Below are positions 63,926-64,000 of a stretch of DNA of 64,000 bases, one piece after another. Under the pieces are notes generated by a model. The model had not been told where the DNA came from and searched no databases. It saw nothing but the letters and a program-made list of their open reading frames with translations. This DNA is from Bacteroidota bacterium (GTDB lineage Bacteria; Bacteroidota; Bacteroidia; B-17B0; Aurantibacillaceae), in contig JABDBZ010000001.1 in assembly GCA_013288385.1 (NCBI GenBank), forward strand, positions 1 to 64,000. The letters are read 5' to 3'. Numbering within the stretch: position 1 is the stretch's first letter; every line of letters starts with the position of its first letter. Both the position numbers and the translations under genes were made by a program.

Positions 63926-64000
63926 AAATTGTTTTTCCCAATAATTACCGTGTCTGTATCTTCAATATAATTAAGGCGTTCTACTTTATTCCCAAATTGC
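63922..64000 (-). CDS. C-terminal end of a minus-strand gene cut by the window edge
   Basis: On the minus strand the frame is open from base 63999 and gives 25 residues ending in RLNYIEDTDTVIIGKNNF with a TAG at 63924-63922, overlapping the arginase-family stop by 4 nt. The text is protein-like and converges on the previous gene as is usual here, but too little is visible to name it. Confidence 0.5.
   Translation of the reverse strand, partial: QFGNKVERLNYIEDTDTVIIGKNNF

Overview
The window is AT-rich DNA from a member of the Bacteroidota. The evidence is a complete type IX secretion and gliding-motor cluster (porP/sprF-like, gldK, gldL, gldM, gldN), two secreted proteins with T9SS sorting domains (one CHU_C/type B, one type A), a CarboxypepD_reg-type TonB receptor, a DnaE with a fused N-terminal exonuclease, hardly any Shine-Dalgarno sequences, and promoters of the Bacteroidota form TTG-N19-TAnnTTTG. 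I cannot name a species. I found no rRNA, tRNA, CRISPR array, insertion sequence or phage gene.

Layout. 1-7.8 kb: the 3' part of a giant surface protein built of tandem Ig-like repeats, facing a solitary second copy of gldM. 8.1-11.2 kb: a small membrane-anchored protein and a TonB receptor. 11.2-13.5 kb: small cytosolic protein, beta-helix lipoprotein and MerR regulator, all on the minus strand. 13.6-15.9 kb: proline dehydrogenase, fluoride channel and YhhQ-type transporter in a tight plus-strand operon. 15.9-18.9 kb: anmK, a WG-repeat-like secreted protein and a frameshifted GAPDH in a minus-strand operon. 18.9-25.1 kb: housekeeping genes (acyl-CoA dehydrogenase, msrA, rarA, deoxyhypusine-synthase-like protein, UbiA prenyltransferase) separated by short repeat-filled spacers. 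25.3-36.9 kb: a cell-surface/glycan region with a methyltransferase-GT2 fusion, two FkbM methyltransferases around a T9SS substrate, a GT39-like membrane enzyme and a 1494-residue secreted protein of unknown function. 36.9-50.5 kb: dnaE, a VanX-like dipeptidase, yajQ, hddA, purC, a secreted amidohydrolase, topA and miaB. 50.6-54.0 kb: a four-helix-bundle protein, a sigma-54 activator, LptE, a TPR-like protein and SecG. 54.1-61.7 kb: aspartate kinase and the T9SS motor/ring operon. 61.9-64 kb: a lipoprotein, an arginase-family enzyme and the end of one more minus-strand gene.

How the genes fit together. PorP/SprF-like, GldK and GldN (outer-membrane-associated) and GldL/GldM (inner-membrane proton-driven motor) export CTD-bearing proteins such as those encoded at 3-6035 and 27748-29925. 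The methyltransferases, GT39-like enzyme, HddA and LptE point to surface-glycan or LPS synthesis. AnmK and the VanX-like peptidase point to peptidoglycan recycling.

Most notable observations: (1) a one-base frameshift in a homopolymer of gap; (2) two intergenic-type repeats lying in frame inside dnaE, where they encode the exonuclease-PHP linker; (3) a 34-bp perfect palindrome between gldL and gldM, and a G-free leader before gldL; (4) a stand-alone second GldM; (5) a deoxyhypusine-synthase-like protein without the usual lysine; (6) a recurrent small protein paired with a TonB receptor. I did not see a clearly new defence or mobile system.
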